Below, piece after piece: positions 25,455 to 38,658 of a stretch of 64,000 bases of DNA. The stretch covers positions 14,935,501-14,999,500 of the forward strand of contig NC_135140.1 in the NCBI RefSeq assembly GCF_051014445.1, in the 5' to 3' direction. Origin of the DNA: Colletes latitarsis (Eukaryota; Arthropoda; Insecta; Hymenoptera; Colletidae). The position numbers were made by a program, and so were the translations under genes. Numbering within the stretch: the first letter of the stretch is position 1; each line of letters opens with the position of its first letter. Under the pieces are notes generated by a model that searched no databases, was not told the DNA's origin, and worked only from the letters and a program-made list of their open reading frames with translations.

Positions 25455-28400
25455 ATGAGTTGGTTACGAAGTAGTCCGCTGAGAACTAGTTTCAGCAAGC
25501 AACGATCGAGAGACTCTCCGCCAAAAGACGCTGATCCATCAGCATGCTATGACAGCTTTTGTAAACACTGGCAACAAGCTCACGAAATCATCTTGCACAC
25601 GTCTGTGAGTCGAAATTTTAATGTTTCAGTGCAATTAGAAAATATTTGATGCTGTGTAGGGTTATTGATAATTTCAATCGAATAATTCATTATATTTCTA
25701 CAGCCACTTAAAGGAGTACCGAATCAAGATGATGTTCTCGGAGTTGTTAATCACATAGATCACATGATAACACTTTTAGTGTTAGAATTGCGAGATTCTT
25801 ATTCTCATACCAATTACAGACAATCAACAACAGCAACACATTCTCCTTGTTTGGAATATTTACTAAGCGAAAACCTTCTTGTTAAACTATATGACTGGAG
25901 TATACATACTGGAAGGTAGACATTTTATAACACAAGAAGATTTAGTAATTATTTATAGACAGACTTTGTTGCTATAATGCAATTATGGGGGAATACAGTA
26001 TTGCCCACTTAACTGTCCGCGGTTACCCCCACCTGTTCTCGGAAGCCAAGCGGCTACGAACATCGAGCGTGTCGAGTGTAACTTGACACCGGCCGTTATC
26101 GATACGTTATATATATGATTTCGGGTGCCAGCTATTGTATTTCACTCGCACTTATCTTCTTTCCTTATCTCCGTTGAATTCTGAGAAGTAACCATGCCCA
26201 CATAAGTGACCGCGGCCGGTTCCTAGCGTGGGCACTACTGTACCATCCATTTTACTATTTTAGGACAATATTCTAGAAATGTTACATTCGGTGGTGTTCT
26301 CCCTTTAGTGTTATGCATTTAGTTATAAGCACTATAACATCAATTATATTTTGTTTCAAGATACGCGATATTGTTACAGATTTAATAATGCTGTACGTTT
26401 GGAACAATTAAAGCTTTATGAACTATTAGTATCGCATAATAGTATTCTTCTTGCTCATGAACCAGTTGCCAGGCCACTATTACGATTACTCGAGGATTGC
26501 GCGAACGATATTATGCCATTAGAAGTAGAAAAAAAATTGGTAGTGCTATTAAATCAATTGTGTGTTACTTTAATGCAAAATATGGCATTACTCGATCTGT
26601 TCTTTCATCCAACAGCAGTAGGGAAAAACAAGTTGGTAGAACATGTATATTATTTGTAAGATATGTGTGTAGAGATATTACATTCGAATATGTTACAGAT
26701 TTATTATTTTTACACTGTTAATACCACACGTGCATAGAGAGGGTGGTGTAGGACAGCAAGCACGCGACGCCATGTTACTTTGTATGTCTCTGTCTAAAAA
26801 AAATGATGAAGTTGGAGTGTATATTGCAGATCATTCTAATATATGTCCTGTACGTAATATTAACAAAAAAGCTAAATGTAATTAATACACGCGCGATTCA
26901 GTTATTGATACAAATTTTATTTAATTAGGTATTAGCTACAGGTCTAAGTGGGCTGTATTCGCTATTGCCTAGAAAATTAGATATCGAAACGGATGATTGG
27001 CATAGATTGACGCCAGACGATGTTAATGATTTACCAGCATTGATGCACTTAATGAATTCTCTGGAGTTTTGTAATGCTGTTGCACAAGTTGCACATCCTT
27101 TGGTTCAAAAACAATTACTAGAATTTTTATATCATGGCTTTTTGGTACCTGTAATGGGTCCAGCTCTGTTGCAGGTGAGTAAGTATATACATATATTTTT
27201 GTATTGTAGTATCTTCAAAATGATAGTTTTTTTCTGGGTATTTTATAATTCAGTAAAAACATATGATCCTGTCATCTTATTAAAGATTTATAAGAGGATT
27301 TAGGACTGTGTATGTATAAATATTTTTTAATGCTATAATTATAAGGATCACTTATTAAAATATAGGTTTGCATTTTGTTTTTTATAATGTATTATAATAT
27401 CATCGTTTTTACTTTAAATTTGTATGTGGTGAAAGAAGGTTTTTACAATATATTAATTAAACTATGAAATTCTATAAAATAATTTATTATTACTGTATTT
27501 ATAGTTTTAAATTAAATTAAATATCGAATATCATACAATGAATACTTTCCAAACGTATAAATTAATTCCTTGAAACGTTTTGAATATACTAAATACATTA
27601 ACATTCTTTTTATACTTTTTAATAAGTGTATTTATTATTGAAATAATTTGCTTAATGATCTCACTCTAACTTTCTGCCTATTTATTTAAAAATATCAAGT
27701 AGATAATTCTAATTTCACTAAGAAATTGTTGATTTTTCAAACAACTTTTACTTAGTACAGTTTATAGGCACATATTTGTCTAATATCTTAATTTAAACTT
27801 GTGTTACCAAATGCATATAGCATTGTCAGTATGGTGATGGTAGATCTAAACATTCGTGCCTAACGCTAATGACATTCAAATTATTTATGTTGTGGTGTGG
27901 TTGTTGGTGGCTATCTGGTGGCATTTTTATGGTGCTCAGGATTCTCTTGGTTTGACCATAGAACAACTAGATGCACAAGAACATTGGGTTAGTACAAAAC
28001 ACTTTAAGTAGCGTGAATTTAAATCAATGATTACAGTTTCAGTAAAGCATAAATCTAAAACTAATGTAAATGTTATATAAACATATTCGTGTATTAATTA
28101 AAAATATAAATGTTTTGAGCTTTAATGAGTAACGTTTTTAGACATAAAGTTTCTTATGTATACCTAAAATAATAACAAGTTGTTGATACAGATTTAAGCT
28201 TTTACTAAAACACTGTGCTTAAACGCATCACACGTTTTAAACATATGTCTCCTATACAACAACTTATAAACCACGTACATATAAATTGCATTTTTAAATA
28301 TTATGTTTGATCGTTTTAAAGGGTAATATTTAGAATACATTATAGACGAAGATCACACTTATATTTTCGATTTTTCAAATTTCAAATGTGTGCATACCAT

Positions 28401-31400
28401 TCATATTTGTATTTATTTAATAAATTAAGAGAATATGTGGTTTACAAGTTATAAATGTATCTTTATATGTACTTTTAATATATTCATTCGCAAATCGCTA
28501 TGGCCTACAATCTTACCTGGTTTTTGTGTATGTTTCATACTTTCTATAATAAATAGTTGCTTCTTAAATTATAGATTATTGCCTTTTCTATTTTGTTAAT
28601 GCTTACTCTTAGACATTTGTAATACACTTGAAAATAATCTAAAGTACTATTTTTTTTTTTAATTATTTTAATTGTTATGTTTCCTATATTTTAAATAAGA
28701 TTTGTAAATGTTACTCTTTTTGACATTTATGTTGAATGGTAAAATTATAGTAATAACTATAATTATAAGATATTAAACGACTGTGCCTACCGAGAAAATG
28801 CATCGCTTTTAACTTTCATTTATTATCTGTAAAATTGGTCATAAAATATTTATGTTTAATTATCGTATTGTCCGTTATTCTGAAGTCGTGTTTATTTTTA
28901 ACTAAATTAATTAACTTATTACATTACTGTGTTTCTGTGGAGATTAATGTCCTTCTTTTACCACGAAGTAAAATTTTAATATTATATTGTATTAATATCT
29001 AAATATAAGAATTCCAAATCATGATTCTAGTATGCGCTGCATAGTAAGTTCTCAACTTATGCGGTTAATTCGTTCTAAAGTTTTTCGCATAAGTCGAAAA
29101 TTTACTGTATTAATAACTGCTTATTTATTAATTAAACATTTCTAACGTATTATCGTGCGTTCTTTAAGAATTTAGATTACTTTAAAAACCAAGTATTTGG
29201 TCGAAGAAGATAACAATTTAACGTATATTTATACAAAGTTATAGATGACTAAGCTTTTAACGTTACAGACAACTGTGGAAGAGTTAGTTGCAGCAACAGC
29301 ATATTTTGACCTCTTTCTTCGATCCGTAACCGATCCTGGTCTTTTGCGATCGCTTGTTAGATTTTTACTCGAAGATAATTATGATGAGTGCAGAATATTG
29401 GACAGTCTTATTCAAAGGATATCTTCCAGATCGCGGGTATATTTTTAGTATTTGCCATTTGTTGACAATTAACTAGACTTTAAGCAAAATTGGCCCATGA
29501 GTAATAGATTATTATCTCTTGTAGTTTTTGATCGTTTGTTCTTGTTCTGTATGTATTCGTAATTTGTAAAAGTTTAAAAAAATGTTTCAAATAAACTTAA
29601 CACATTTAGCGCTATGTCGGCCCTTGGAGATCGACAGTATTAAATTTAAAAAATAATAATTTATAATTCATACAGTATAAACAAATATGTTTAACATATT
29701 TATGATAATATTATTCTGTTTAAATAATTCATTAATTCGATCGTAACATTTTTGTGTTTTAGTTGTGCATAGTAACTCTGGCGCTATTTGAAACATTGGT
29801 CAATTTAAACTGTGAAGACGTTATGTTAGAATTATGCTTAGGCGCGTTGAGTCCCTGTTCCCACGTAATGCTTTCTCAGCGTAGAAGGCTAAGGGACATA
29901 GATCCATTTGGACGCGCGGCTGAAAAATTCTTATCTCTGATGCCAAATTGTTGTTCGCCACTTGCGTCCATGAATTCGCAATTCAATTCTTTACCTAATA
30001 ACGTGGCGCAAGAAAAACATTCGAACGCCACGTCCGAACCTTTGAAATCGTTGCCTGCGTCCATAAATTACGGTGCCAGATCGTCGGATAGTTTATATGG
30101 AAATTATCATGCGTATTTATGCGATGCTCGACAAAAAATAAGAGCTTGCCGAACCGCGTGTTCCAACTGGTCGTATCAATACTATGGAGAATTGCCTAAA
30201 AATAGTACGACTAGCAGCGCAACAACATTGATAGATGATAATGTATTGCTAGATAAGCCTAAAAAAAAATCCGATTCAACCAAGGCTTTGTCGTTAGAAA
30301 CGTTAAAGCGATCGACGCTTGCCAATGAAATTAGCGAAAATTTATCGATGGATAATATGTTACTTAATATTCAGACCTTATTAGATGGGAAAGAATTACA
30401 TGCGGTAGAGAAAGATGTAAAGACAGAATCCCTCGCGGTAACAGGAATAGAATTATCGTTGGAAGAACAAGTGAAATTAGATGCAGATATTGCTGAATTA
30501 TTGAGCGAAGACATTGGAATATTAGAGTCTATTAAGGAAGTTTCATTAATAGATAAAAAGGAACCTGATAGTGGTATCGACGATTCAAATACCGCCATGA
30601 ACTCGCTGCTATCGTTAGGGGAAAGTAGTGGGTACGAAAGTTTCGCATTTAAGGGTTCGTCGGAGTCAACTCCAGATAACGAACCTAGCGAAGATCGAAT
30701 AAGCGAACACGAAAAACTAGGCATTGAATCAAACAAAGAACATGATATATTTCTTCATAATATTATGGAATCGAGTTCGATCACACCAGAAGATTCAACG
30801 GCAAATAAACAAAGTAAAGACGGCTATCGTCAAGATGTATTTAATGGACAGCCGAATGTCGGCATATTTTTGGACGTTCTTTTACGAAAGCTTGAATGTA
30901 TGACAAGTAATAATTTATATGTTAATTTACATTTAACCGGACTTATCAGTAGACTGGCAATTTACCCTCAGCCTTTATTACAATCGTTTCTTTTAAATCA
31001 TTCCCTGGTGTTTCAACCCAGTATTAGATCACTGTTCCAGGTTCGTAATCGCATAAATACTTTCAGTACAAGAGTGTCGTATACAGTAAGTCCTCCAAGT
31101 TTTTTAACATTTTTTTAGAGTAAAAGAAACTTCAACTTAAGAATGTGAAAGTCAAAGTTAAAGTTATTATAATCCAAAGATTAATAATGTTTCGGCCAGG
31201 TGTCCTAATATTTATGAGCAGCACACGTACAAAATATCTATAAGAATATAAATGAAAACAGTGTTGTGTATCTCGAGGACTTACTGTACATTGTTTACTA
31301 TTTTAAAATATGATTCTGTTTTCTGCAGGTACTTGCATCGTTAAAACATAAAATAGATCAGTATCTTTCTCAGCATAACAATGTGGATGCATTGGTAGAA

Positions 31401-32594
31401 CAAGCACGATTATTTTTGATTAGTCGTGAAGATAAATTAGTGAATGCAAGAAAAAATGCATTAGAGGCTGCTGCCCACTCTGTGCCTGTTAAAAGAAATT
31501 CTTTAAGTGGGGAGTCATTCTCGAGAGGTATAACTTGTTATTATTTTTATCATTTTCATATAATTTATCCTGTTTCGTATTAATACTTCATTCATATTCA
31601 TATACAATTACATTAGTTAATATCATGTTACTTTTAACGTTTGCCGCACGCTCTGGAAGTATTCAAACAATGTAGGTACACTCATAAAAATTTAGGCCTA
31701 AGTAACGAATAAATAGTAGATTTCAAGACTATACTTAAAGAATTACATTTTCAGGCGAAAGCAAAAGATGGAGTTTAACGTCATCTTTTACACAAATGCT
31801 TCGAAGGTCGAGTGGTAGCTCTGGTTCAAGTAGTTTAATTGGTACTATTAATCAACCAACTGGTATGTCGGAAAATCAGTTAGAAGCTATTGGGCATGGT
31901 TCCGGATACCGGTAAGTAATTTTCCATTATTCCCTCGGTTTTAAAAGAAAATTACTATTTACACTGTCAAATTACTGTGTTTAAGCCTTCTGCGATACTT
32001 CATAACGTTTTCGTTAAAAATTTCGTAATTCACGGATATAAGTTTGTCTAGATAAATGTTATTCTTATTCTTGAGTTTGTTGTGGACTGTAGCTCCATGG
32101 GTTCTCTCTTTCGTTCGTTGTACGTTGCACCGTGTAGTGTTGTTTGTACATCTTTTTGTGTTTGTCTGTCATCTTTGTATGTCAAGTGTCGCGCTTTATA
32201 TGCTAGTGCAAGAAGCCAGGTGCGCTGGTACTTCCTGCATTTCGCGCTCGTGAGCGGGCCCTTTATGACGGCTATTATGATATTTCGTTTACATTAACAC
32301 TAAAGCCATTTACGATAATGGCTTGTAGCGTTAATGTAAACGCCGAATTGCTGTTGTAAATGAAACGGCATGTTTCGCGACGCAACACTTTGAAAAATTA
32401 TAATGATAGAATCAAATTCGTAATTTATTAGGTATTATACGAAAACGTCCTGGGAATCCCCAAACGAAGTAAGTCCAGTACAAAATGTGGTCTTATGTGC
32501 AGTTATATTAGACGAATGGTTAAAAGAGTTGGCCGCTATTACACAGGAACATGCCATTATGTCTTTTACACATAGCCTGGAGTTTAAAATTTAA
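25455..32594 (+). CDS. FHIP: FHIP family protein (FTS and Hook-interacting protein)
   Basis: Subunit of the FTS-Hook-FHIP complex, which links cargo such as endosomes to dynein. Exons: 25455-25604, 25704-25915, 26380-26631, 26699-26849, 26929-27174, (27940-27987 optional), 29269-29436, 29763-31040, 31329-31527, 31755-31911, 32432-32594. Phases agree throughout and give 991 residues, or 1007 with the optional 48-base exon. The N-terminus MSWLRSSPLR is typical of the family. The conserved alpha-helical N-terminal half (LSENLLVKLYDWS, QLKLYELLVSH, LIPHVHREGGVGQQARDA, ATAYFDLFLRSV, LFETLVNLNCEDV) is followed by a Ser/Glu-rich, probably disordered segment within the 1.3 kb exon. The conserved C-terminal block has NLHLTGLISRLAIYPQPLL and ILDEWLKELAAI. 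An AATAAA lies 91 bases after the stop. No residues characteristic of the family appear to be missing. Confidence 0.92.
25996..26240. mobile_element. TA-flanked MITE in a FHIP intron
   Basis: CAGTATTGCCCAC at the left end and GTGGGCACTACTG at the right end form 13-base terminal inverted repeats with one mismatch, and both ends are flanked by TA. The 245-base interior is clearly more GC-rich than its surroundings and has no coding capacity. It lies in the 25916-26379 intron of FHIP. Confidence 0.85.
27940..27987 (+). other. FHIP: Candidate 48-base cassette exon of FHIP
   Basis: A phase-0 open segment of 16 codons (DSLGLTIEQLDAQEHW) is bounded by an acceptor (GTGCTCAG) and a donor (GTTAGT). 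Both flanking exons also break in phase 0, so it can be included or skipped without changing frame. It sits in the otherwise empty 2.1 kb intron 27175-29268. The residues read like an acidic surface loop. Confidence 0.45.
32282..32348. repeat. Compact hairpin in the last FHIP intron
   Basis: Bases 32286-32298 pair with 32330-32342 (13 bp) and 32303-32310 pair with 32317-32324 (8 bp) around a 6-base loop; a few outer pairs extend it to about 67 bases. It may be a short foldback element or a precursor-like RNA hairpin. It is slightly short for a typical pre-miRNA. Confidence 0.6.
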
Positions 32595-35500
32595 TATGTA
32601 AGATGACTCAAGATCACAAATTAAAATTCAGTTGACGATAGGATAATTCTATTGAAAAAACACTTTCCCCTTTTGCAGGGTTTTAATAAATAAATATGTG
32701 ATATACTGCTAGATTTATAAATAATAGAAATAATCATACTATAGTGTTTAGAATGATTATCTTGATTTATTGTCCGATAAAATATAATAATATTCACAGT
32801 ATGTTGCTGCATATACAAAAATTATAACTCTATTTTATCTTGCAAATATACAAACGATAAATTAAGTAGTTAACACAAAATGTTGTGGATATATTTGTGT
32901 TTCTGTTAATGTTATCGATTAGGAACAGAAATTACATTACGTTAACATTGTGTTAACGGAAGAGTATAATATACGAACTTTTATTTTATAGGCGATATTA
33001 AAGTACTAATTAATATTTAAACATAATCGGCCGAATCTTATTGCGAAGACTGACATTTAGAGCAATTTCCCATATGATATTTACATACTACATTATTACA
33101 GAATTTAATTATTTTTTATTACAGATATAACAAATCGAATTTATTAATAAATTTATTTGTAATTATATTTGAATCTGTGCAGCAATTCAATACCGAAAAT
33201 AGTTAAAAAAAATATGTATTAATTAAAAAAGTGCCAATTTACTGCTTTAATAAGCTATATTATATTTGACATTTTGGAAATTGTTCCAAATGTTTTTCAC
33301 AACTTAACAATCAAATAATTTCTATAACAAATTAGTTTTATAAAAGAAACGAGTAATATATGTATATAGGCATATAAAATTTCCAAATTTTACACTTGAT
33401 AAAGGTGCATAATATAAAATAATTAACAAGCCTGTTTTTATTATTTGTACTTAATTTATTATGTGAGCAAACTCATGCAATTACCAATTAATGTACATAC
33501 AGAAGTATATTTTAAAAATTTAATAGCACAATATTTCATATAGATGGAAATTTATACCTCAAATCATGAATTTTTAAGTAATTGTTGCTAAAAATGAGCA
33601 CGTCAATCTAAGTTGACAGATATTAATAATATACAGTATATTTAATGATAATTTTGTTAAATATATTTATTGTGATTGTTACTACTGTCATATTGGATAA
33701 AGTGTAAAATACCATTTCATTATATGCTTTTATATTAATGATATAATATTAATTGTCCAATTTGTTTTTCATCGTTTACAGTTTATATTGTAAAGCACAC
33801 AAAATAAAGCATTGCAACTACCTGTACAATGGTATGGCAAACTAAAAAGTAGTTAATACTTGCCAATATTGCAATCTTATTGCACAAATATAAAATGCTT
33901 GCCTATATGTACATGAATTACATATCAAAGTTTAATTATTAATACGTGAAATAATTCAGCTCAATTTTTGTTAATAATCATTGATATGAGTGCAATTTTT
34001 AATATATTATGAGAATTAAGATGCAATTTAATAACAGTGAACATACAAAATGTATATCAGAAAACATCGTGACTATGTATTGCGTTTATCTTTGTAGAAT
34101 GACATATTTTTTGATCACTTTAAAATTTGTATTTAGTATAAAATACTTGCCGTAATGTGATATTAAACTAGGCTCCTCGTAAATTGTCTTTATTAAAATA
34201 TTTTAGCTTTATTTTTGTTTTAAAGATATTGAATTCGTATGAAGGATTTTCTTCATAATGTTGAAGATAATAGTGTTAGATCAAATACTATCATCAAATT
34301 TATGTAACTTAATAATTGCTTGCAGCGTTTGAATATAATGCATGTTGCGATGATATTATTTTTTTTTAATTTTATTAACAAGTCCCAATATTATCTTAAC
34401 ATCGACAACAATTTGTCAAATTTATTTATATAGATATTTCAAAACGTAATTTATACATCGCGGTACAGAATTTTGTTAATTCGTATATTTCATCAGAAAC
34501 ATGCAGTATTTTCAAACAAATTTATATGCTTGGTGTTTTATTACAAATAATATAATTTAATATTTATTATTAATATAACATTTACTTTACTGTTATGTTT
34601 AATGTTGTTGATAAATTTAAAGAATACAATAGTCTATTGTAATTATTCAAAGATTCAGATCATCCAAGAATTGCATATACATTTTTATATATTTAAGTAA
34701 TAATTTTCGTCCAATAACTAAATTTATTACTTCAATTATTTCGAAAAATTTTCTAAAGAAAATGTAAATTGTATACTATAAATGATAAGAGTATGGAATA
34801 ATTAAATTTTATCGTTATATCAAAAGTAATATAATTCTACGTTTGATCAAAGCTATAGAATTGCATTTCTGTTTAATGTAAAAATCTACTATATTTTGTT
34901 GTAGAATAATATACTGCAATTTGTTACAGAGTAATTATGTAATTACGTTTATAATAATTATGAAACGAGTTCTTGAATGAGTGCATCAAAAATTGACTTA
35001 CTTCTACATAATTAGATAGTTGTCACGATTATTCAATTGAGTTGCAAAATTTACTGTATATACATACAAATTTTGAATATAATGTTATCTATCTGAATTG
35101 TACATTGTAAATTTAATATAAAATAGAGCGTATATTATCGTGTTATATTGAAAATGTTTTAATAAAAAGCAATATACAAAAATGTAATTATTATAATTTG
35201 TGTAAATTAAATTTTACTCTATCCTACCAACTTTGATCCTTCTAATTTAAAAATCCTAGTATTCTAATGTTTTGTCTATAGAATTTGCACATATAATTTA
35301 TGATTAATATTTTGGATATATATTTATTTATATAATATTAATATATTTATGATGTATCATATTTATGATTTTCATATTATAATTTGAACCAATGTTAAGA
35401 ACATCATTATCCTTATTAGTAGAAATTTTACATATAATAAACAGTTTATGGCCGTTCAGGTGTGACAAAAATAAACCTTTTGCACCCGCGCCAGGAACAG

Positions 35501-36938
35501 CCCTGTTTACTAATATAGTACAGTACGCCTGTTTAAGGGTTAATTTGTCTAACATAAAACTATATTTTTAATACTAATACATGAAAACGCCGGTTAAGAA
35601 GAATTTAATATTCTAAAAGTTAATGTTCAATAGTTATTCCAAATATAAGCCTTTGGGAAAAAATCCTTAGTCTAAATTGCTTAAAGAAATCCCCTGTTAA
35701 GTATTAATGAGAAGTTCTTCAAAAGAACTTCACGCAAGGGTAGAAACGACAAACAATATAATAAGTCGTTTAATAGATACGTATTGGAAGCAGAATTGTA
35801 ATAGAAGATAGGTTTTAACATTTTCTCGATACCGCTTCCAATATGTACGAAATACTAACAGACGTTAATTGCATTTCGCTTGTGATTTGTGATCTCAGAT
35901 GACCCTGAACCTGAACATTATTATATCATTGAAATTGTTTCAACAGCTGTTTTCGAGTTGCATAGAGAAAAAAGTTAGAGCTTCCTGTTAACAAAATTGC
36001 GATTGCCTTTGTATAAATATTATCAATTTATAGTTTTAGGGAGAAAAAATGTTAATCTTAACCGTGAACAGCTACGAATGCCCAATTATGGAGTAATTAT
36101 AACAAATCTAACTTTGTTCGATTGAAAAGATCCAATCGCCACAACGCTTTGATCGTTTTTGCCAAAATGTTCAGTTCGCAAGAATTATGGAACCAGAAAA
36201 AGAAACTAGTTTTAATCAAGAGTCACTAGATCTTCGGTACTCGGATCTTTAACTTTTTCTTTCGTTTAAATCTGCTGCTTTCAATGATCGTCATATGGTG
36301 TGTACGTTCAAATTAACAGTCTGTATGCACATGCATATCTACGTGCATGCATAACAATTATAATGCGTTCTATCCTACGACAATGTGCAGTGTCGAGTGG
36401 AATTTAAGATAAGCGTTCCGAACGCGATTAATCATCGTGATCTCACAGTTCCATGCACTTAAACACCATCAATAAATACACAGTAGTTGTTAACTTTCTT
36501 GTACGTTGAATATTATTTTGTTAATTAACGCCACGCCTAAACTAACGCTAAAACATGTTGCATTAAGTGCAAAGTGTAGGAGCCCTTTTTTAAATAATAT
36601 TTGTTTGCCCTCAAGTATGTTTAATACAAATTATAATAGTTGTCATTTATATATGTGATGTTCAGTTTTGAAGACATTTTTTATGGTCTTACATTAAGAG
36701 TAATTTGATATACTTCGTTATGTTTAATGTTATTTTATTGTGTTTTTTTTTATATTTAACACTTCTATTATAATTATAAAACATACATTTTAACGCGTAA
36801 AAAATCTTATTCAATATTAACTAATATATAGATCTCTATATTAATTTGTTATCTTAAATTATTTTATTCGATGATTAAACAATTACATATATTTATTTTC
36901 CACAGGTTCATACATAGCATACCCAAATTTAATCATTG
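32595..36938. other. FHIP 3' flank and intergenic region
   Basis: This 4.3 kb begins with the FHIP 3' UTR and an AATAAA at 32685-32690. The rest is extremely AT-rich and shows no long open frames. A slightly GC-richer patch at about 35450-35530 is unexplained. A TTTCCACAG acceptor at 36905 directly precedes the Rilpl start region, so a 5' untranslated exon of Rilpl probably lies upstream in this region. Confidence 0.6.
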
Positions 36939-36974
36939 ATGCCTTTTTGTTTGAAAAATTATACAATCTGTAAT

Positions 36975-38658
36975 ATGGAGGAATATACTGTAGTATCAGA
37001 TGTATCGGTTGTAGATGTCTATGACATTGCTTCCGAAATAGGAAAAGAATGTGAGAAACTCATAGATGCATTTGGTGTAGAATCTGTGACCAATCTTATG
37101 CCAAAAGTGATACACGGATTAGAGCTATTAGAAAGCCTTGCAACCAAAAATGAATGTGAAAACACGATAGTCCAAGAGTTACGTGCAAAGATTTCACAAT
37201 TGGAAACAGATAAGATTGGGAAAGCTGAGGACAGGCAAAGATTTGAAAAGGTATTTTACTTCCTACAATTGTTTAGCACTGTTTCTGACATTTTTTTCGT
37301 TTTAAGACATTTAATTACTGTATAGGAATTGGAACAAATCGAAGAGCATTGGCGACAAGAGTCTCGTGAACTGGTAGGAATGGTTACAAGATTACAGGAT
37401 GAAAATAGACGATTAGCAGAGGCTCTACAAGAGTCACGTAGTGACAGTCAGTACAGCAGTAAACAAAGTACTAACAACCTATCTTTATTTACTAACACAA
37501 TGCCGAAAATATATGTTTATACATATATATGTATATGTTATTGATTACATTAATATATTTCAGCTTTTACAGCTAGCCAAGAAGTTGATATAGCAGTATT
37601 ACAACATTTAAGATCCATGATAGACAAGCAAAGAGATCAAATTCGAGTAAGAGACAAAGAACTGCAGCAGAAAAATGTGGATATAGAAAATGTAAATTGG
37701 TACTTATGTTCATATGTAATTTGATATAAATAGCGATTAAATGTTACTTGTAGAATGTATTACATTTGCTATAGCATGACTAGTTTTCCTTTAGTACGTA
37801 GTATTTGTTTTACTTCGGCAAAACGATGATAATATAGGTACGTATCATCCTAATTCGTTTTTATGTTATGCAAAGCTAACAGCGCAAGTCGAAAAACTTG
37901 GGGTCGTTGGCCGAGAATTAAAGCGTAAACAACGTCAAGCGCAAATGCAAGCTCGCGGTTTGGTAGAAGAAAGAGCAGACTTTTTGGCACAGTTGCAAGA
38001 TCAAAATCGTGAATTGATTAATCTTCGAGCCCGTCTTGGTTTGGCAAAAAAAGAAAACGAAGATTTAAGTAAATTGCAGGGATGTCCAGACCTAACGAAT
38101 AAGGCTGTTTATGATCTAGATGACCCTGATAGACCAAGGTTTACCACCGCCGAATTGAAAGAAATTCTACATGAACGAAATGAACTAAAAGCCAGGGTTT
38201 CAGATTTGGAAGACGAATTGGAACTATATCGACCAAAGCCTGAAATGTATGTCAGTTTTGTTAAATGTGATTTTATATCAGTTTTTTTTTCATATTTTCA
38301 TTTTATTGTTTCGATTTACATATTTTATAAAAAAAAAATTGCCTTTCTATTCTATGATAGAGTGGAGGATGATAAAGACGCTCCTGTCCAAGGACCACTT
38401 CCTTACGAACCAGATGACGCGCCATGGAAAAAGTCTGAATCTGGAATTCGTAAATTGTAAGTAGTGTGTATGTGTATATCGATAATTACAATTTTAATTA
38501 TGAGAAACATTTAATAACGATATTTAATTTTCAGTTTCCGAAAAATTTTCTCAGAGTCCAGCAGTAGTTTCTTAGTTGGTAGTAGTCCACGCAGAAGTCT
38601 TTCTAGTCTGTCAAAGATGGCCCTGTCAGGAAATAGTACATGTGATGAATCTGTATAA
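36975..38658 (+). CDS. Rilpl: RILP-like protein (RH1/RH2 coiled-coil Rab effector)
   Basis: Homologue of RILPL1/2, which bind Rab GTPases and motor components and act in endosomal or ciliary membrane traffic. Exons: 36975-37250, 37326-37458 (or to 37467), 37564-37691, 37876-38246, 38361-38456, 38535-38658; 375 or 378 residues. An in-frame ATG at 36939 would add 12 residues; I chose 36975 because MEEYTVVSDVSVVDVYDIAS matches the usual beginning of the RH1 domain. RH1 covers about residues 7-95 (VYDIASEIGKECEKLID, LMPKVIHGLELLESLA). Long coiled coil follows, then RH2 at RFTTAELKEILHERNELKARV. The C-terminal motif DDAPWKKSESGIRKFFRKIF and a Ser-rich tail finish the protein. The second exon can use either of two donors nine bases apart. 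Confidence 0.9.

Noticed and set aside
30371..30736. A 121-codon minus-strand frame within the large FHIP exon
   Set aside because: It is the antisense shadow of the Ser/Glu-rich coding exon.
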